Source: Ignavibacteriae bacterium HGW-Ignavibacteriae-1
Lineage (GTDB): Bacteria > Bacteroidota > Ignavibacteria > Kapaibacteriales > UBA2268
Assembly: GCA_002839825.1 (NCBI GenBank)
Contig: PGYU01000009.1
Coordinates: 1 to 64,000 of the forward strand
Direction: 5' to 3'
Length of the DNA stretch: 64,000 nucleotides
This document shows, piece after piece, positions 1 through 8,689 of this stretch (position 1 is the stretch's first letter; every line of letters begins with the position of its first letter). Under the pieces are notes generated by a model. The model worked only from the letters and a program-made list of their open reading frames with translations. It had not been told where the DNA came from and made no database searches. The translations under genes were made by a program, and so were the position numbers.

Positions 1-75
1 GGGTTTTGGGGTTTGGGGTTTGGGGTTTGGGGTTTGGGGTTTGGGGTTTGGGGTTTGGGGTTTGGGTTTCGGGGA
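1..75. repeat. GGGGTTT microsatellite (G-tract array)
   Basis: Eight perfect head-to-tail GGGGTTT units run from about position 8 to 63, with degenerate units on both sides. The array touches the left edge of the window, so its true length is unknown. Repeated four-G runs three bases apart could form G-quadruplexes on the + strand. Shorter G-rich text also precedes the hairpin arrays near 5320 and 8690, so this looks like an expanded leader of the same composite repeat. The open frame across it is only a translation of the repeat. Confidence 0.95.
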
Positions 76-85
76 TAGGGGCTTG

Positions 86-238
86 GGATGCTATATCCCG
101 AAGGGATAGAATGTTAATAACCTCGTATGAAATGCGGGGAACGAATAATATTAAACCTATTACAAGCCCGAAGGGCTTGAATATATATAAAAACAAAAAC
201 CTTCCGAAGTTTCCAAAGCTTCGGACACTTTTTTACCT
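86..238. repeat. GAA-loop hairpin repeat array, copy A
   Basis: A string of short hairpins: TATCCC-GAA-GGGATA at 94-108, an imperfect CCtCG/CGgGG hairpin at 121-139, CAAGCCC-GAA-GGGCTTG at 163-179, and a degenerate CTTCCGAAG/CTTCGG hairpin at about 201-226 followed by a T run. The same module order recurs at 5326 and 8690. No gene is visible from here to 484; the stretch 240-484 is AT-rich and I see nothing in it except the AGGAG ribosome-binding site before 485. Confidence 0.8.
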
Positions 239-484
239 CTGAAATTAGCCAAGTATATAGACATCACAGATGTACAAGCGATCCATGATGTATGTAATTA
301 TCATAAATGAATAAAATATAATTTGCGAATATCATAATAGTTTTTTAAATTAGTATTCTGTTACTATGATTTAATTGAAATATGTTTTTTCTGAGTGTTG
401 ATTCTCGTATTTTCAAACAACTTTCCATGCTCAAACTTAATAAAAATATAAAAACTATATTATTGTTTAGATAGGAGTGTATTT

Positions 485-3400
485 ATGAAGAGAATTAATC
501 AAGCTTTATTTATTGTATTCATGTTTTTGTTTGTTTTTGATTACGTTCAAGCACAAACAACATATTTCGTTAAGCATGACGCTGCAGGTGCTAACAACGG
601 TTCAAGTTGGACTGATGCTTATACATCGTTCCAATCGGCTTTAGACAATGCGTCGTCAGGTGATGAAATTTGGGTAGCTGCCGGAACATACAAACCAAGC
701 TATTATTATGATTTGACAGATAGCTCACGTTTCTATCATTTCAGGATGATTGAAGGTGTTGAAATCTATGGTGGGTTTGCCGGAACAGAAAGTAATGTCT
801 CAGAAAGGACAGATTTTGGTGATGGTGGAGCAAATGAGACTATTCTGAGTGGAGACGTTGGTTCTATTGGCGTTCATACTGACAATTGTTACCATGTATT
901 CTATCATCCAAGCGGAATAGGATTGACAAGTAGTGCAGTTCTCGACGGCTTTACTATTCAGTATGGGTATGCAGACGGAGCTGCAGAACATCAGCGAGGT
1001 GGTGGTATTCATAATAATACAGCATCACCCAATCTCAATAACCTAATTATTAAAAATAATTATTCACCAAATCATGGCGGTGGATTGTATAACTTTGCTT
1101 CTGCTCCCAATGTAACAAATAGCGTAATTGAAGATAATACAGCTTATTGGGGTGGTGGAGTCTTTAATGGAGGTGCATCAAGTCCGATTTTAACAAATGT
1201 TATTATTCGCCATAATCAAGCAACATCAGGCGGTGGTGGTTTGTATAGTATTACTAACTCATCGCCAACATTAATAAATGCATTAATTGTGAATAATTCG
1301 GCAGGCAGTAGTGGAGGCGGAATTGAAAATAGTTCTTCTGCTTCTTTTACATTGATTAATGTTACTATTGCTAATAATACTGCGTCTAATGGAGGAGGGA
1401 TATTTTGCATAAGTACAGCTACTTGTGAAATATACAATTCAATCATTTGGGGTAATTATGCCCCATCGCAGGGACACCAAATATATACCGATGGATGTGA
1501 AATAAATTTGTATTATTCCACTTATAATAATAGTAGCGATGATGTACAAATAAATAATTTCGGTGAAGTCAATCCTGTCATCAATACAATATTCTCAGCA
1601 CCGAAATTTGTTGACCCTGATAATGAAGATTATCGCTTAGTTGGGTCATCTCATTGTGTTAATGCAGGAGATAATACTGAAAATTCTGAAACTTATGATA
1701 TAAGAGGAGAAGCCAGGGTTCAAAATACTACTATTGATATGGGGGCTTTTGAATGGACAAGCGGCACCGATCCGGACAATATTTTGATATATGTCAAACA
1801 TGACGCAACAGGAAACAACGATGGCTCAAGCTGGGATAATGCATTAACGTCTTTCCAAGCTGCTCTTGATGCTGCAACTGCGGGTGATATAATATGGGTT
1901 GCCGGCGGAACTTACTTCCCCTCTAAAGAAGCAGATGGTACTACTGATGACCCACTGTTTTTTACTTTTCAAATGATAAGCGGAGTCCAGATATTCGGAG
2001 GGTTTGCCGGAACCGAGAGTGCTGTCAGCGAAAGAACGGACTTCGGGGAAGGTGGCACCAATGAGACAATACTTAGTGGAGACTTGTTGGAAGACGATAT
2101 CTATTCAGGTAGCGGAGAAACATTATCATTTCAAAATATGAGTGATAACTGTTATAATGTAATTTATAATATGAGTGTTGATAATACTGCACTTCTTGAT
2201 GGTTTCACAATTATGGGCGGTAATGCCGTAGGACCATATCCATTGACAGAAGGTGGTGGTATCCATAATGAATTTTCATCGCCTGTTTTTAATAATTTAG
2301 TAGTAAAATATTGCTTTGGAAATATTTATGGAGCTATTTCAAATAGAACTAACTGTTCAATCACAATGAGTAATTCTATCATCAAATTAAACAAAACTAA
2401 TGGTTCAGCTGCTTTGTTTTTATATAATGGTTCAAATGCTACTATTACAAATGTGCTTTTATATGGCAATTTTTCTAATAGCCTTGGAGCAGCCTTCCGT
2501 TCCGAGAATTCAAACACATTATTTAATAATGTAACAATTTCAAATAACCATTCAAATACTGGTGGTGGAGCAGGGTATATTAGAGGAAACACTGCGACAA
2601 TGAATAATTGCATAGTTTATAATAATACGACCAATCAAAACGGTAATGAATTTTATTTAGATAATAACGGCACTTTAAATCTGAATTATTCATGTTATTC
2701 TTCAATAACAAATTATATATATATAGAAGTAGGCAGCACTTTTAATCCGGATATTAATTCAATCACCTCAAATCCGAAATTTGCCAATCCGACATCCGGT
2801 GACTTCCGAATTGCAAGTAATTCACCTGTAATAGATGCCGGTGATGATTCTTATAATTCAGAAGCATTTGATATTCGTGGAAATGTATTCCCAAGAAAAT
2901 TAGATGGTACTGACTATACGCAAGTTGGTACAATTGATATGGGTGCTTATGAATACAATTCAAACACTGACCCTGATGGCACATTTATCTATGTAAAACA
3001 TGACGCAGGCGGCGCCAACAACGGCACAAGCTGGGATAACGCTTTTACTTCGTTCCAATCTGCACTTAATGAGGCAACTGTGGGTGATGAAATCTGGGTA
3101 GCCGCAGGAACTTACAAACCAAGCTATGATTATGGTTTAAATATCGCACCTCCAAATACTGAACGTGGCTATCATTTCAGAATGAAAAATGGAGTAGCTA
3201 TTTATGGTGGTTTTGACGGGACAGAAACTGCTGTAAGTCAACGAACAGATTTTGGCGAAGGTGGAGCCAACGAGACTATACTCAGCGGCGACCTGAACGG
3301 CGATGATATAGTAGATGATTTATTCACAAATAAAACTGACAATTGCTATCATGTTTTCTATCATCCGAATGGATTAGCTTTGACTAATAATGCAGTATTG

Positions 3401-4777
3401 GATGGATTTACAATTTCCGGTGGATATGCTCTTGGTGCAGTTGATGAATTTCGTCGTGGTGCAGGTATTTACAATAATAATTCCTCACCTATATTCTTTA
3501 ATATAATCTTTACAAATAATAGAGCCAGTCAATTTGGTGGTGCAGTATTATTGACTAATTCTTCTTCATCTTTTACAAATTGCAAATTTCTAAATAATAG
3601 AGGAAATTTGGGCGGAGCTGTAATGCAACTTCAAACTTGTAATTCAACTTACACTGATTGTTTGATGGCAAATAATTTCGCAATTGATGGTGGAGGTGGA
3701 ATTGGGCTTTGGAGTGGTGGCGTTACTTCACTTAATAATGTTACATTTGCAAAAAATCATGCAAATAATAAAGGTGGTGCTTTTTGGATTAATGGTTCAG
3801 CACCAATAATTAATAATTGCATTATTTATGAAAATACAACTAATACTAATGGTAATGAAATCTTCATAGAATCTAATGGAACAGTAACTCTGAATTATTC
3901 GTGTTATTCAAACGGGACTAATGATATTTATATCCAAGCAGGTAGTGCTTTTAATCCGGATGCTAATTCAATTACCGACAATCCTTTATTCGTAAACGCT
4001 ACAAATGATGATTTTAGATTATATGGTATTTCTCCGGCTGTAAATTCCGGTAACAATTCATACAATTCTGAAACTTTTGATATTCGTGGCGAAGACCGTA
4101 TCCAGAATACAACTATTGATATGGGTGCTTTTGAATGGACTGACGGAGTTGACCCATTGTGTAATACTGAAGTTTTTGTCAGCGTTGATTATAATTCATC
4201 TACTCCAAATTGGGGCTATACATATTTCGACGAGCTTCAGGACGCACTTATTTCGACTTGCGATGATGCTACTGTCAACATCTCCAATTACACTCATGCA
4301 GGTAACGTTGATATGACCGGCTATACTTTTATTATTGGAGATGGGGATTTTATTTTGACCGGGAATTTGACCGGTGGGTTTATCCAAACTCCAAGTACGG
4401 GAGGATTGATTCTTCCTGCTGTTCAAAATGTTCAACAAGATTATCCGATGGGAGATGGAACTAATAATTATACATTAAAAATTATTCCTTTGAATGCACC
4501 GACTAATCCTATATTTGTAAGATTGCACGAGCAATCAGTACCGGGCGCAATTCAAGACCCGATGCAATTTTGGGACATTGAAGGTGATACTGGTTTAGAT
4601 GCAACAATTATTTTCAGAATAGACAAAGCTGCAATCGCACCTAAAACATTGAATACAAACAGTATATTACGATTTTTCGACGGTAACGGATATATCCCGA
4701 TGACTGAAGAGCAAGTTACGATTAACGACATGGGTACATATTACGAAATAGTAATAATTAATGTAAATCAATTTTAA
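485..4777 (+). CDS. Secreted parallel beta-helix surface protein with three tandem repeats
   Basis: 1430 residues. Residues 1-23 are a signal peptide ending in VQAQ. The rest holds three large repeats of about 400 residues, each opening with a YVKHDA-GxNNGxSW-type motif (near residues 27, 434 and 834). Each continues through ILSGD, LDGFTI and GGGIHNN motifs into many N-rich beta-strand rungs, and ends with FDIRGE and IDMGAFEW. This is the right-handed beta-helix (choice-of-anchor Q-like) pattern of surface proteins and polysaccharide-binding or lyase folds. A unique domain of about 200 residues follows. No T9SS sorting domain is seen at the C-terminus. An AGGAG motif about 8 bases upstream supports the start. 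It lies 18 bp from the next gene, probably in one operon. Its ligand cannot be told from sequence. Confidence 0.85.
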   Translation: MKRINQALFIVFMFLFVFDYVQAQTTYFVKHDAAGANNGSSWTDAYTSFQSALDNASSGDEIWVAAGTYKPSYYYDLTDSSRFYHFRMIEGVEIYGGFAGTESNVSERTDFGDGGANETILSGDVGSIGVHTDNCYHVFYHPSGIGLTSSAVLDGFTIQYGYADGAAEHQRGGGIHNNTASPNLNNLIIKNNYSPNHGGGLYNFASAPNVTNSVIEDNTAYWGGGVFNGGASSPILTNVIIRHNQATSGGGGLYSITNSSPTLINALIVNNSAGSSGGGIENSSSASFTLINVTIANNTASNGGGIFCISTATCEIYNSIIWGNYAPSQGHQIYTDGCEINLYYSTYNNSSDDVQINNFGEVNPVINTIFSAPKFVDPDNEDYRLVGSSHCVNAGDNTENSETYDIRGEARVQNTTIDMGAFEWTSGTDPDNILIYVKHDATGNNDGSSWDNALTSFQAALDAATAGDIIWVAGGTYFPSKEADGTTDDPLFFTFQMISGVQIFGGFAGTESAVSERTDFGEGGTNETILSGDLLEDDIYSGSGETLSFQNMSDNCYNVIYNMSVDNTALLDGFTIMGGNAVGPYPLTEGGGIHNEFSSPVFNNLVVKYCFGNIYGAISNRTNCSITMSNSIIKLNKTNGSAALFLYNGSNATITNVLLYGNFSNSLGAAFRSENSNTLFNNVTISNNHSNTGGGAGYIRGNTATMNNCIVYNNTTNQNGNEFYLDNNGTLNLNYSCYSSITNYIYIEVGSTFNPDINSITSNPKFANPTSGDFRIASNSPVIDAGDDSYNSEAFDIRGNVFPRKLDGTDYTQVGTIDMGAYEYNSNTDPDGTFIYVKHDAGGANNGTSWDNAFTSFQSALNEATVGDEIWVAAGTYKPSYDYGLNIAPPNTERGYHFRMKNGVAIYGGFDGTETAVSQRTDFGEGGANETILSGDLNGDDIVDDLFTNKTDNCYHVFYHPNGLALTNNAVLDGFTISGGYALGAVDEFRRGAGIYNNNSSPIFFNIIFTNNRASQFGGAVLLTNSSSSFTNCKFLNNRGNLGGAVMQLQTCNSTYTDCLMANNFAIDGGGGIGLWSGGVTSLNNVTFAKNHANNKGGAFWINGSAPIINNCIIYENTTNTNGNEIFIESNGTVTLNYSCYSNGTNDIYIQAGSAFNPDANSITDNPLFVNATNDDFRLYGISPAVNSGNNSYNSETFDIRGEDRIQNTTIDMGAFEWTDGVDPLCNTEVFVSVDYNSSTPNWGYTYFDELQDALISTCDDATVNISNYTHAGNVDMTGYTFIIGDGDFILTGNLTGGFIQTPSTGGLILPAVQNVQQDYPMGDGTNNYTLKIIPLNAPTNPIFVRLHEQSVPGAIQDPMQFWDIEGDTGLDATIIFRIDKAAIAPKTLNTNSILRFFDGNGYIPMTEEQVTINDMGTYYEIVIINVNQF
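557..4160 (+). repeat. Three ~1.2-kb intragenic repeats in the beta-helix gene
   Basis: Repeat units begin near 557, 1785 and 2985. The similarity is visible in the DNA as well as the protein: the opening segments, the ACxGAGACTAT-like segment before the ILSGD motif, and the closing segments before the FEW/YEY motifs all recur. Repeats 1 and 3 look closest to each other. Such an arrangement allows unit loss or gain by recombination. Confidence 0.8.
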
Positions 4778-4795
4778 ATAAATAGGAATAGAAAA

Positions 4796-5284
4796 ATGAA
4801 AAAATTAATTATATACATCGCAATATTATTATTTGCAAATGTCGCTATGAGAGCAGATTGGGGATTATTTGAAGCAATGATTTCGACCCAACCGGTTTAT
4901 AATATCACAAATAATTCTGCAATAAGTGGTGGCTCCATCAACTTAACCGAAGATGATAACGATGTCCTCGAAAAAGGAGTCGTATGGTCAACTTCATCAA
5001 TGCCAACAACTTTAGACAACGACGGCAAAACAGAACAAGGCGCAGGACCAACGAGTGGAAATTCAACAATATTTGCATCAAATTTGACGGGTATGCAATT
5101 AGGCACAAAATATTATGTCCGAGCTTACCTTATCACAACGGATGAATCAGAAGCAGAAGTTGCCTTTTACGGTCAGCAGCGCATCTTCACAACCATCCCA
5201 ACTCTCGGCGAATGGGGCTTAATTGCTCTCGGACTTCTTTTCGCAAGCATCGGTGGCTGGTTCCTAATGCGGAGAATGGTGTAA
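4796..5284 (+). CDS. Small exported protein with IPTL-CTERM anchor
   Basis: 162 residues. An N-terminal hydrophobic signal (residues 3-18) is followed by one module of about 100 residues with the GVVWSTSSMPT and YYVRAYLITTD motifs, a pattern typical of Fn3-like repeats in Bacteroidota surface proteins. The C-terminus is IPTLGEWGLIALGLLFASIG (134-153) followed by GWFLMRRMV: motif, transmembrane helix, then basic tail. That is the IPTL-CTERM signature, a PEP-CTERM-like sorting signal normally processed by an exosortase-type enzyme. It lies 18 bp after the beta-helix gene, so the two may work together at the cell surface. No exosortase is in the window. Confidence 0.8.
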   Translation: MKKLIIYIAILLFANVAMRADWGLFEAMISTQPVYNITNNSAISGGSINLTEDDNDVLEKGVVWSTSSMPTTLDNDGKTEQGAGPTSGNSTIFASNLTGMQLGTKYYVRAYLITTDESEAEVAFYGQQRIFTTIPTLGEWGLIALGLLFASIGGWFLMRRMV

Positions 5285-5325
5285 TATATGAAATCTGCTC
5301 CCTGAGCTTGTCGAAGGTTGGGTCC

Positions 5326-5480
5326 TGGGTCTTTACCACGAAGTGGTTAAATATCAATAGCCCCGTATGAAATGCGGGAAACGAAGCATACGCCCCCACT
5401 TACAAGCCCGAATGGCTTGATATTTATAAAAAACACTCAAGCTTCCGAAGGTTCCAAAGCTTCGGAAGCTTGTTTAATAC
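5326..5480. repeat. GAA-loop hairpin repeat array, copy B
   Basis: Same module order as the array at 8690: ACCAC-GAA-GTGGT (5335-5347), CCCCG/CGGGa hairpin with the TATGAAATG loop (5361-5379), AGCCC-GAA-tGGCT (5403-5417), then the long AAGCTTCCGAAG/CTTCGGAAGCTT hairpin (5439-5471). It follows the IPTL-CTERM gene on its 3' side. Confidence 0.85.
5438..5476 (+). terminator. Hairpin terminator candidate closing array B
   Basis: A 12-bp perfect stem, AAGCTTCCGAAG (5439-5450) with CTTCGGAAGCTT (5460-5471), followed by a short weak T stretch. It lies between the convergent IPTL-CTERM gene and the DUF5320 gene and could stop transcription from either side. Confidence 0.5.
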
Positions 5481-5535
5481 GGTCAGTTTGAAATCATCCA
5501 TATTCCTGTCAGCAGGATTTAACTAAACTTTGAAG

Positions 5536-5793
5536 TTACGCTTTGTTTTCTAACTTGTGCAATCTGTCCTTTAATTCACTGATTTCCAAAATTAGTTTTT
5601 CTGTTGTGGAATCATGTGAGTGCCCATGTCCATTTTCTTTGCAGCACTGCCCATGATGTTCTTCCTTCCTGCCCACTCCACGAACTTCACCGGCGTTGCC
5701 CGAATGATTATGTGAATGATTATGGCACTTTCCGCCTCCATGACCTGTCATGGCACCTTCAGATGAAGGTCCTGTTCTGTCTAAACCAGGCAT
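5536..5793 (-). CDS. DUF5320-family His/Cys-rich small protein
   Basis: 85 residues. The N-terminus MPGLDRTGPSSEGAMTG matches the MPGxDxTGPxGxGPxTG opening of DUF5320 proteins. The centre is rich in His and Cys (HNHSHNHS, QCCKENGHGHSH), suggesting metal binding, and the last 30 residues look like a coiled coil. It starts inside the stop codon of the DUF134 gene (TAATG overlap), with AAAGGAGG just upstream, so translation is coupled. In many anaerobes these two families sit together near iron-molybdenum cofactor-related (NifX/NafY-like) proteins, but none is seen here. Confidence 0.85.
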   Translation of the reverse strand: MPGLDRTGPSSEGAMTGHGGGKCHNHSHNHSGNAGEVRGVGRKEEHHGQCCKENGHGHSHDSTTEKLILEISELKDRLHKLENKA

Positions 5794-6245
5794 TATAGCC
5801 TCCTTTTGTTATTATTTATACAACATCTCCCATGCCCATAAGCCCCTGCTATGTTCATGATATTAACATTTCCACAATTTGGACATTCAACTATTTGTTT
5901 GTCCATTTCTATTTCAAACAATTGTTCGCATTTCAAACATTTCATAATATTATTTTTAAAATGAAAATTACCACCATCAATTTTGAGTAGAGCTCCTCGC
6001 ACCAATAATGTGCTCAGTTTGTAGCGAGCTTTTTCGAGCATTTTAGTAAAAACCGGTCTCGAAATGCTCATTTCATCGGCAGCTTCTTCGTGACTGTGTT
6101 TGCAGTAATCTACCAATCTGATGGATTCGTATTCATCAATACTCAACACGACCTCCTCCAGAATATTCCCTGCAACACCGGTAGGCTTGAATACTTTGAA
6201 TAGTGGTGGTTTGTGCACTGTTCTTTCTATTTCTTTTCTGCCCAT
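5793..6245 (-). CDS. DUF134 putative DNA-binding protein
   Basis: 150 residues from MGRKEIER. The DUF134 core holds a sigma-70-region-4-like helix-turn-helix (HSHEEAADEMSISRPVFTKM), and the C-terminus has a zinc-ribbon-like CxxC...CPNCG pair. A longer frame reaches 6329, but those 28 extra codons lie across a perfect promoter (6281-6312), so 6245 is the true start. It overlaps the downstream DUF5320 gene. The palindrome in the promoter and the HTH domain suggest autoregulation, which is inference. Confidence 0.88.
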   Translation of the reverse strand: MGRKEIERTVHKPPLFKVFKPTGVAGNILEEVVLSIDEYESIRLVDYCKHSHEEAADEMSISRPVFTKMLEKARYKLSTLLVRGALLKIDGGNFHFKNNIMKCLKCEQLFEIEMDKQIVECPNCGNVNIMNIAGAYGHGRCCINNNKRRL

Positions 6246-6280
6246 GTTGCTATTTCTAAATTTGTAAATAAATTCTAATA

Positions 6281-6312
6281 CAAATATAACGAACATATGT
6301 TCACTAACCAAA
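6281..6312 (-). promoter_or_regulatory. Consensus Bacteroidota promoter of the DUF134-DUF5320 operon
   Basis: Read on the minus strand: TTTG (6312-6309), a 20-base spacer, then TATATTTG (6288-6281). This is a perfect match to the Bacteroidota consensus TTTG-N19-21-TAnnTTTG. Predicted transcription starts a few bases downstream, near 6274, leaving a leader of about 28 bases before the ATG at 6245. Confidence 0.8.
6291..6302. promoter_or_regulatory. Palindromic operator candidate GAACATATGTTC
   Basis: A perfect 12-bp palindrome centred in the spacer between the -33 and -7 boxes of the DUF134 promoter. Its position would let a bound dimer block RNA polymerase. The DUF134 product is the obvious candidate ligand, but nothing in the sequence proves it. 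Confidence 0.5.
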
Positions 6313-6431
6313 TAATATTTTTGATTCATATGAAATACTTTCCCATTAATGAATAAAAATTTGTTTGCAACAAATAAAAAATATTTTCGTAATACCTACC
6401 AAATTAATAGAAAATTTTAAAAAGATAAAAT

Positions 6432-8645
6432 ATGAACACTTTAAAAATCATAACTTTTATGATAGCTCTAATGCTGTTTTTAGCATCATGTGCAAGTTCT
6501 ACAGACAAAAACATAAGTAAGGAACAGCAACAGAAAGAAATAACTCGAAAGTATGATTTGAGATTAAAAAGAGCGATTGCTCTGCATAATCAGCAAATTC
6601 TTGAAAATAAATTCAACAGCTCTAATAATAAACCAATGCTCAATTTAATGATTAGCGGTGAAACAAAGACAATCAGAAATCATGTTGTTAACGCCGGCGG
6701 CAAAGTCAATTCGGTATTCAACAATATGCTGACAGCGCATATTCCAATTGATGAAGTCTATGATTTAGCTAAACTTGAGTCCGTTCGAAAAATGGAGCTC
6801 GGAGCAGAATTTGAACTGCATAATGACAGTGCTATAGTCTTAGTTCGTGCTGATATGGTTCATAAAGGTTATACGCCTTTGGAAAAGAAATATACAGGTA
6901 AAGGTGTTGTAGTGGGAATTATTGATACTGGAATTGATATATACCATGATGAATTTAGACTCCCTAGCGATAGTACTAAATCGAGGATTGCATATTTATG
7001 GAGCCAGCTTGCCCAAAATGGGAAAAAACCAAACGGATTTGAATACGGTGTTGAGTTGAGCAAAACAGAAATCGAAAGCGATTTAGCAAGGCAGACTGAA
7101 TTTTTTGTTGATACATTATTCGATACTCAGGGGCATGGGACTCATGTCGCAGCTACTGCTGCAGGAAATAAGGGTTTAGCACCGGAATCTGAAATTATCA
7201 TGGTGCAAGTGGATTTTAACAATGAAAATCAGTTTCTGTCTGCTTCAATACTCGATGCTGTGAAGTATATCTACGATAAAGCTGAGGATATGGGTATGCC
7301 TTGTGTGATAAATACTTCATTTGGGCAAAGAATTGGAATACCACATGACGGTTCGGACAGCTTTTCTAAAGCAATTGACGAAATGATTTCATCAAAAAAA
7401 GGTCGCGCCTTGGTTGCTTCAGCCGGCAACGACGGACAAAAGAATATTCATTGGGGTGAATTTCAATTAGAGCAAGACTCACTTTGGGTCTATAGTTGGC
7501 GTAGTCGCATGTATATTCATTTCCCTACAGAATTTGCCGACAAAATGGAATTCAAAATTGAAGTTGATTCAGTTCAGTTTCCGAATATTTTGAAATCGGG
7601 TGTCAAAACTGAATGGATGAAACTTTCTTCAGTAATCGAACAAAGTAGTTTAGTCGAGGATACCTTGTATTATGATTACTCCCCAACTGATACCGCATGT
7701 TTCTTTTCATATGGGGGTTCCGGCATATCAGATACTCACTCCGAATTTGAAATTAATCTTCGCGAACCAAGAAAAGTGTTCAACATTTATAAAATCTTAT
7801 TCAGAGGTAGCGGAAGTTTCAATAGTTGGAATTATAAGTTTGTAGCTGACCCTGCACTCGCAAATGGAGGGCTACCATCAAATGACAGGTATGTTTACCC
7901 AAATAGTAAATATAGCATAAGTTCCCCCGCAGTTGCACATAATACCATTGCTGTCGGCTCTTACGTAAACAGAGTACAATACAAGGACATAAAAGGCAAT
8001 TTGCAACCTACTTTTCCCTATCAGACTGAAGGGGACTTATCAACTTTTTCAAGTATCGGACCGGCAACCGACCTTCGAATGAAGCCGGATATTGTGGCAC
8101 CGGGAGAAACGATAATATCAGCACGTTCATCCACTAAAAAGCAGCACGACTCAACTAAATTGGTTGGCGATGGCACTTATATTATGTTTTCAGGAACAAG
8201 CATGTCAACTCCGGTTGTCACCGGAGCAGCAGCCTTGTTTTTTGAGAAATATCCCGATGCAGATGTTTTTGAACTTCGAGATGCTATGATGAGTACTGCA
8301 ATCAAAGATGAGCAAAGCCAATCCAAAGGTGAATTGCCAAATGCATATTGGGGCAACGGCAAATTGGATGTTTTCGCTTTGCTGAACAAATCTATAAGTA
8401 GTGTCGAAAATGATAATCCTTATAATAACTTAAATAATATTTCAATATCGCCCAATCCTGCAAATGATTTTATAGAAATAAATTTGCATGACATTAATAA
8501 AGAAGTGGAAATAATCAATTTGCATGGTGAAATTGTCCTGTCAATCGATTCGAATAGCAACAATAGAATTTATGTTTCATCATTATCATCAGGTATGTAT
8601 TTCGTAAAAACAGGAAAGCAGGTACAGAGATTTATAAAATTGTAG
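6432..8645 (+). CDS. Subtilisin-like (S8) serine protease with T9SS sorting domain
   Basis: 737 residues. The signal ends in a lipobox-like LASC (Cys20). The S8 triad is intact: Asp165 in IIDTGID, His235 in GHGTHVAA, Ser590 in SGTSMSTP. An insert of about 250 residues separates His and Ser, as in Bacteroidota-type subtilases. Residues from about 670 on (ISPNPANDFIEI to VQRFIKL) form a T9SS type-A sorting domain, so the enzyme is probably exported and attached at or released from the cell surface. A lipobox and a T9SS domain together are unusual; the LASC may simply be part of a type I signal. It stands alone in its operon. Confidence 0.92.
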   Translation: MNTLKIITFMIALMLFLASCASSTDKNISKEQQQKEITRKYDLRLKRAIALHNQQILENKFNSSNNKPMLNLMISGETKTIRNHVVNAGGKVNSVFNNMLTAHIPIDEVYDLAKLESVRKMELGAEFELHNDSAIVLVRADMVHKGYTPLEKKYTGKGVVVGIIDTGIDIYHDEFRLPSDSTKSRIAYLWSQLAQNGKKPNGFEYGVELSKTEIESDLARQTEFFVDTLFDTQGHGTHVAATAAGNKGLAPESEIIMVQVDFNNENQFLSASILDAVKYIYDKAEDMGMPCVINTSFGQRIGIPHDGSDSFSKAIDEMISSKKGRALVASAGNDGQKNIHWGEFQLEQDSLWVYSWRSRMYIHFPTEFADKMEFKIEVDSVQFPNILKSGVKTEWMKLSSVIEQSSLVEDTLYYDYSPTDTACFFSYGGSGISDTHSEFEINLREPRKVFNIYKILFRGSGSFNSWNYKFVADPALANGGLPSNDRYVYPNSKYSISSPAVAHNTIAVGSYVNRVQYKDIKGNLQPTFPYQTEGDLSTFSSIGPATDLRMKPDIVAPGETIISARSSTKKQHDSTKLVGDGTYIMFSGTSMSTPVVTGAAALFFEKYPDADVFELRDAMMSTAIKDEQSQSKGELPNAYWGNGKLDVFALLNKSISSVENDNPYNNLNNISISPNPANDFIEINLHDINKEVEIINLHGEIVLSIDSNSNNRIYVSSLSSGMYFVKTGKQVQRFIKL

Positions 8646-8689
8646 AAATTATCTGCACCTAAACCAGCCTAAGGGTCAGGATAGTTGGT

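Noticed and set aside
6-242. 78-codon open frame over the GGGGTTT tract
   Set aside because: It is a translation of a microsatellite and a hairpin array (GFGVWGLGFGVW...). No protein family is expected.
2763-2984. Minus-strand frame within the beta-helix gene
   Set aside because: Shadow frame opposite a clear protein; same judgement for the other frames nested in large genes.
6246-6329. 28-codon N-terminal extension of the DUF134 protein
   Set aside because: The extension lies across a perfect promoter and its operator-like palindrome; homology begins at MGRKEIER.
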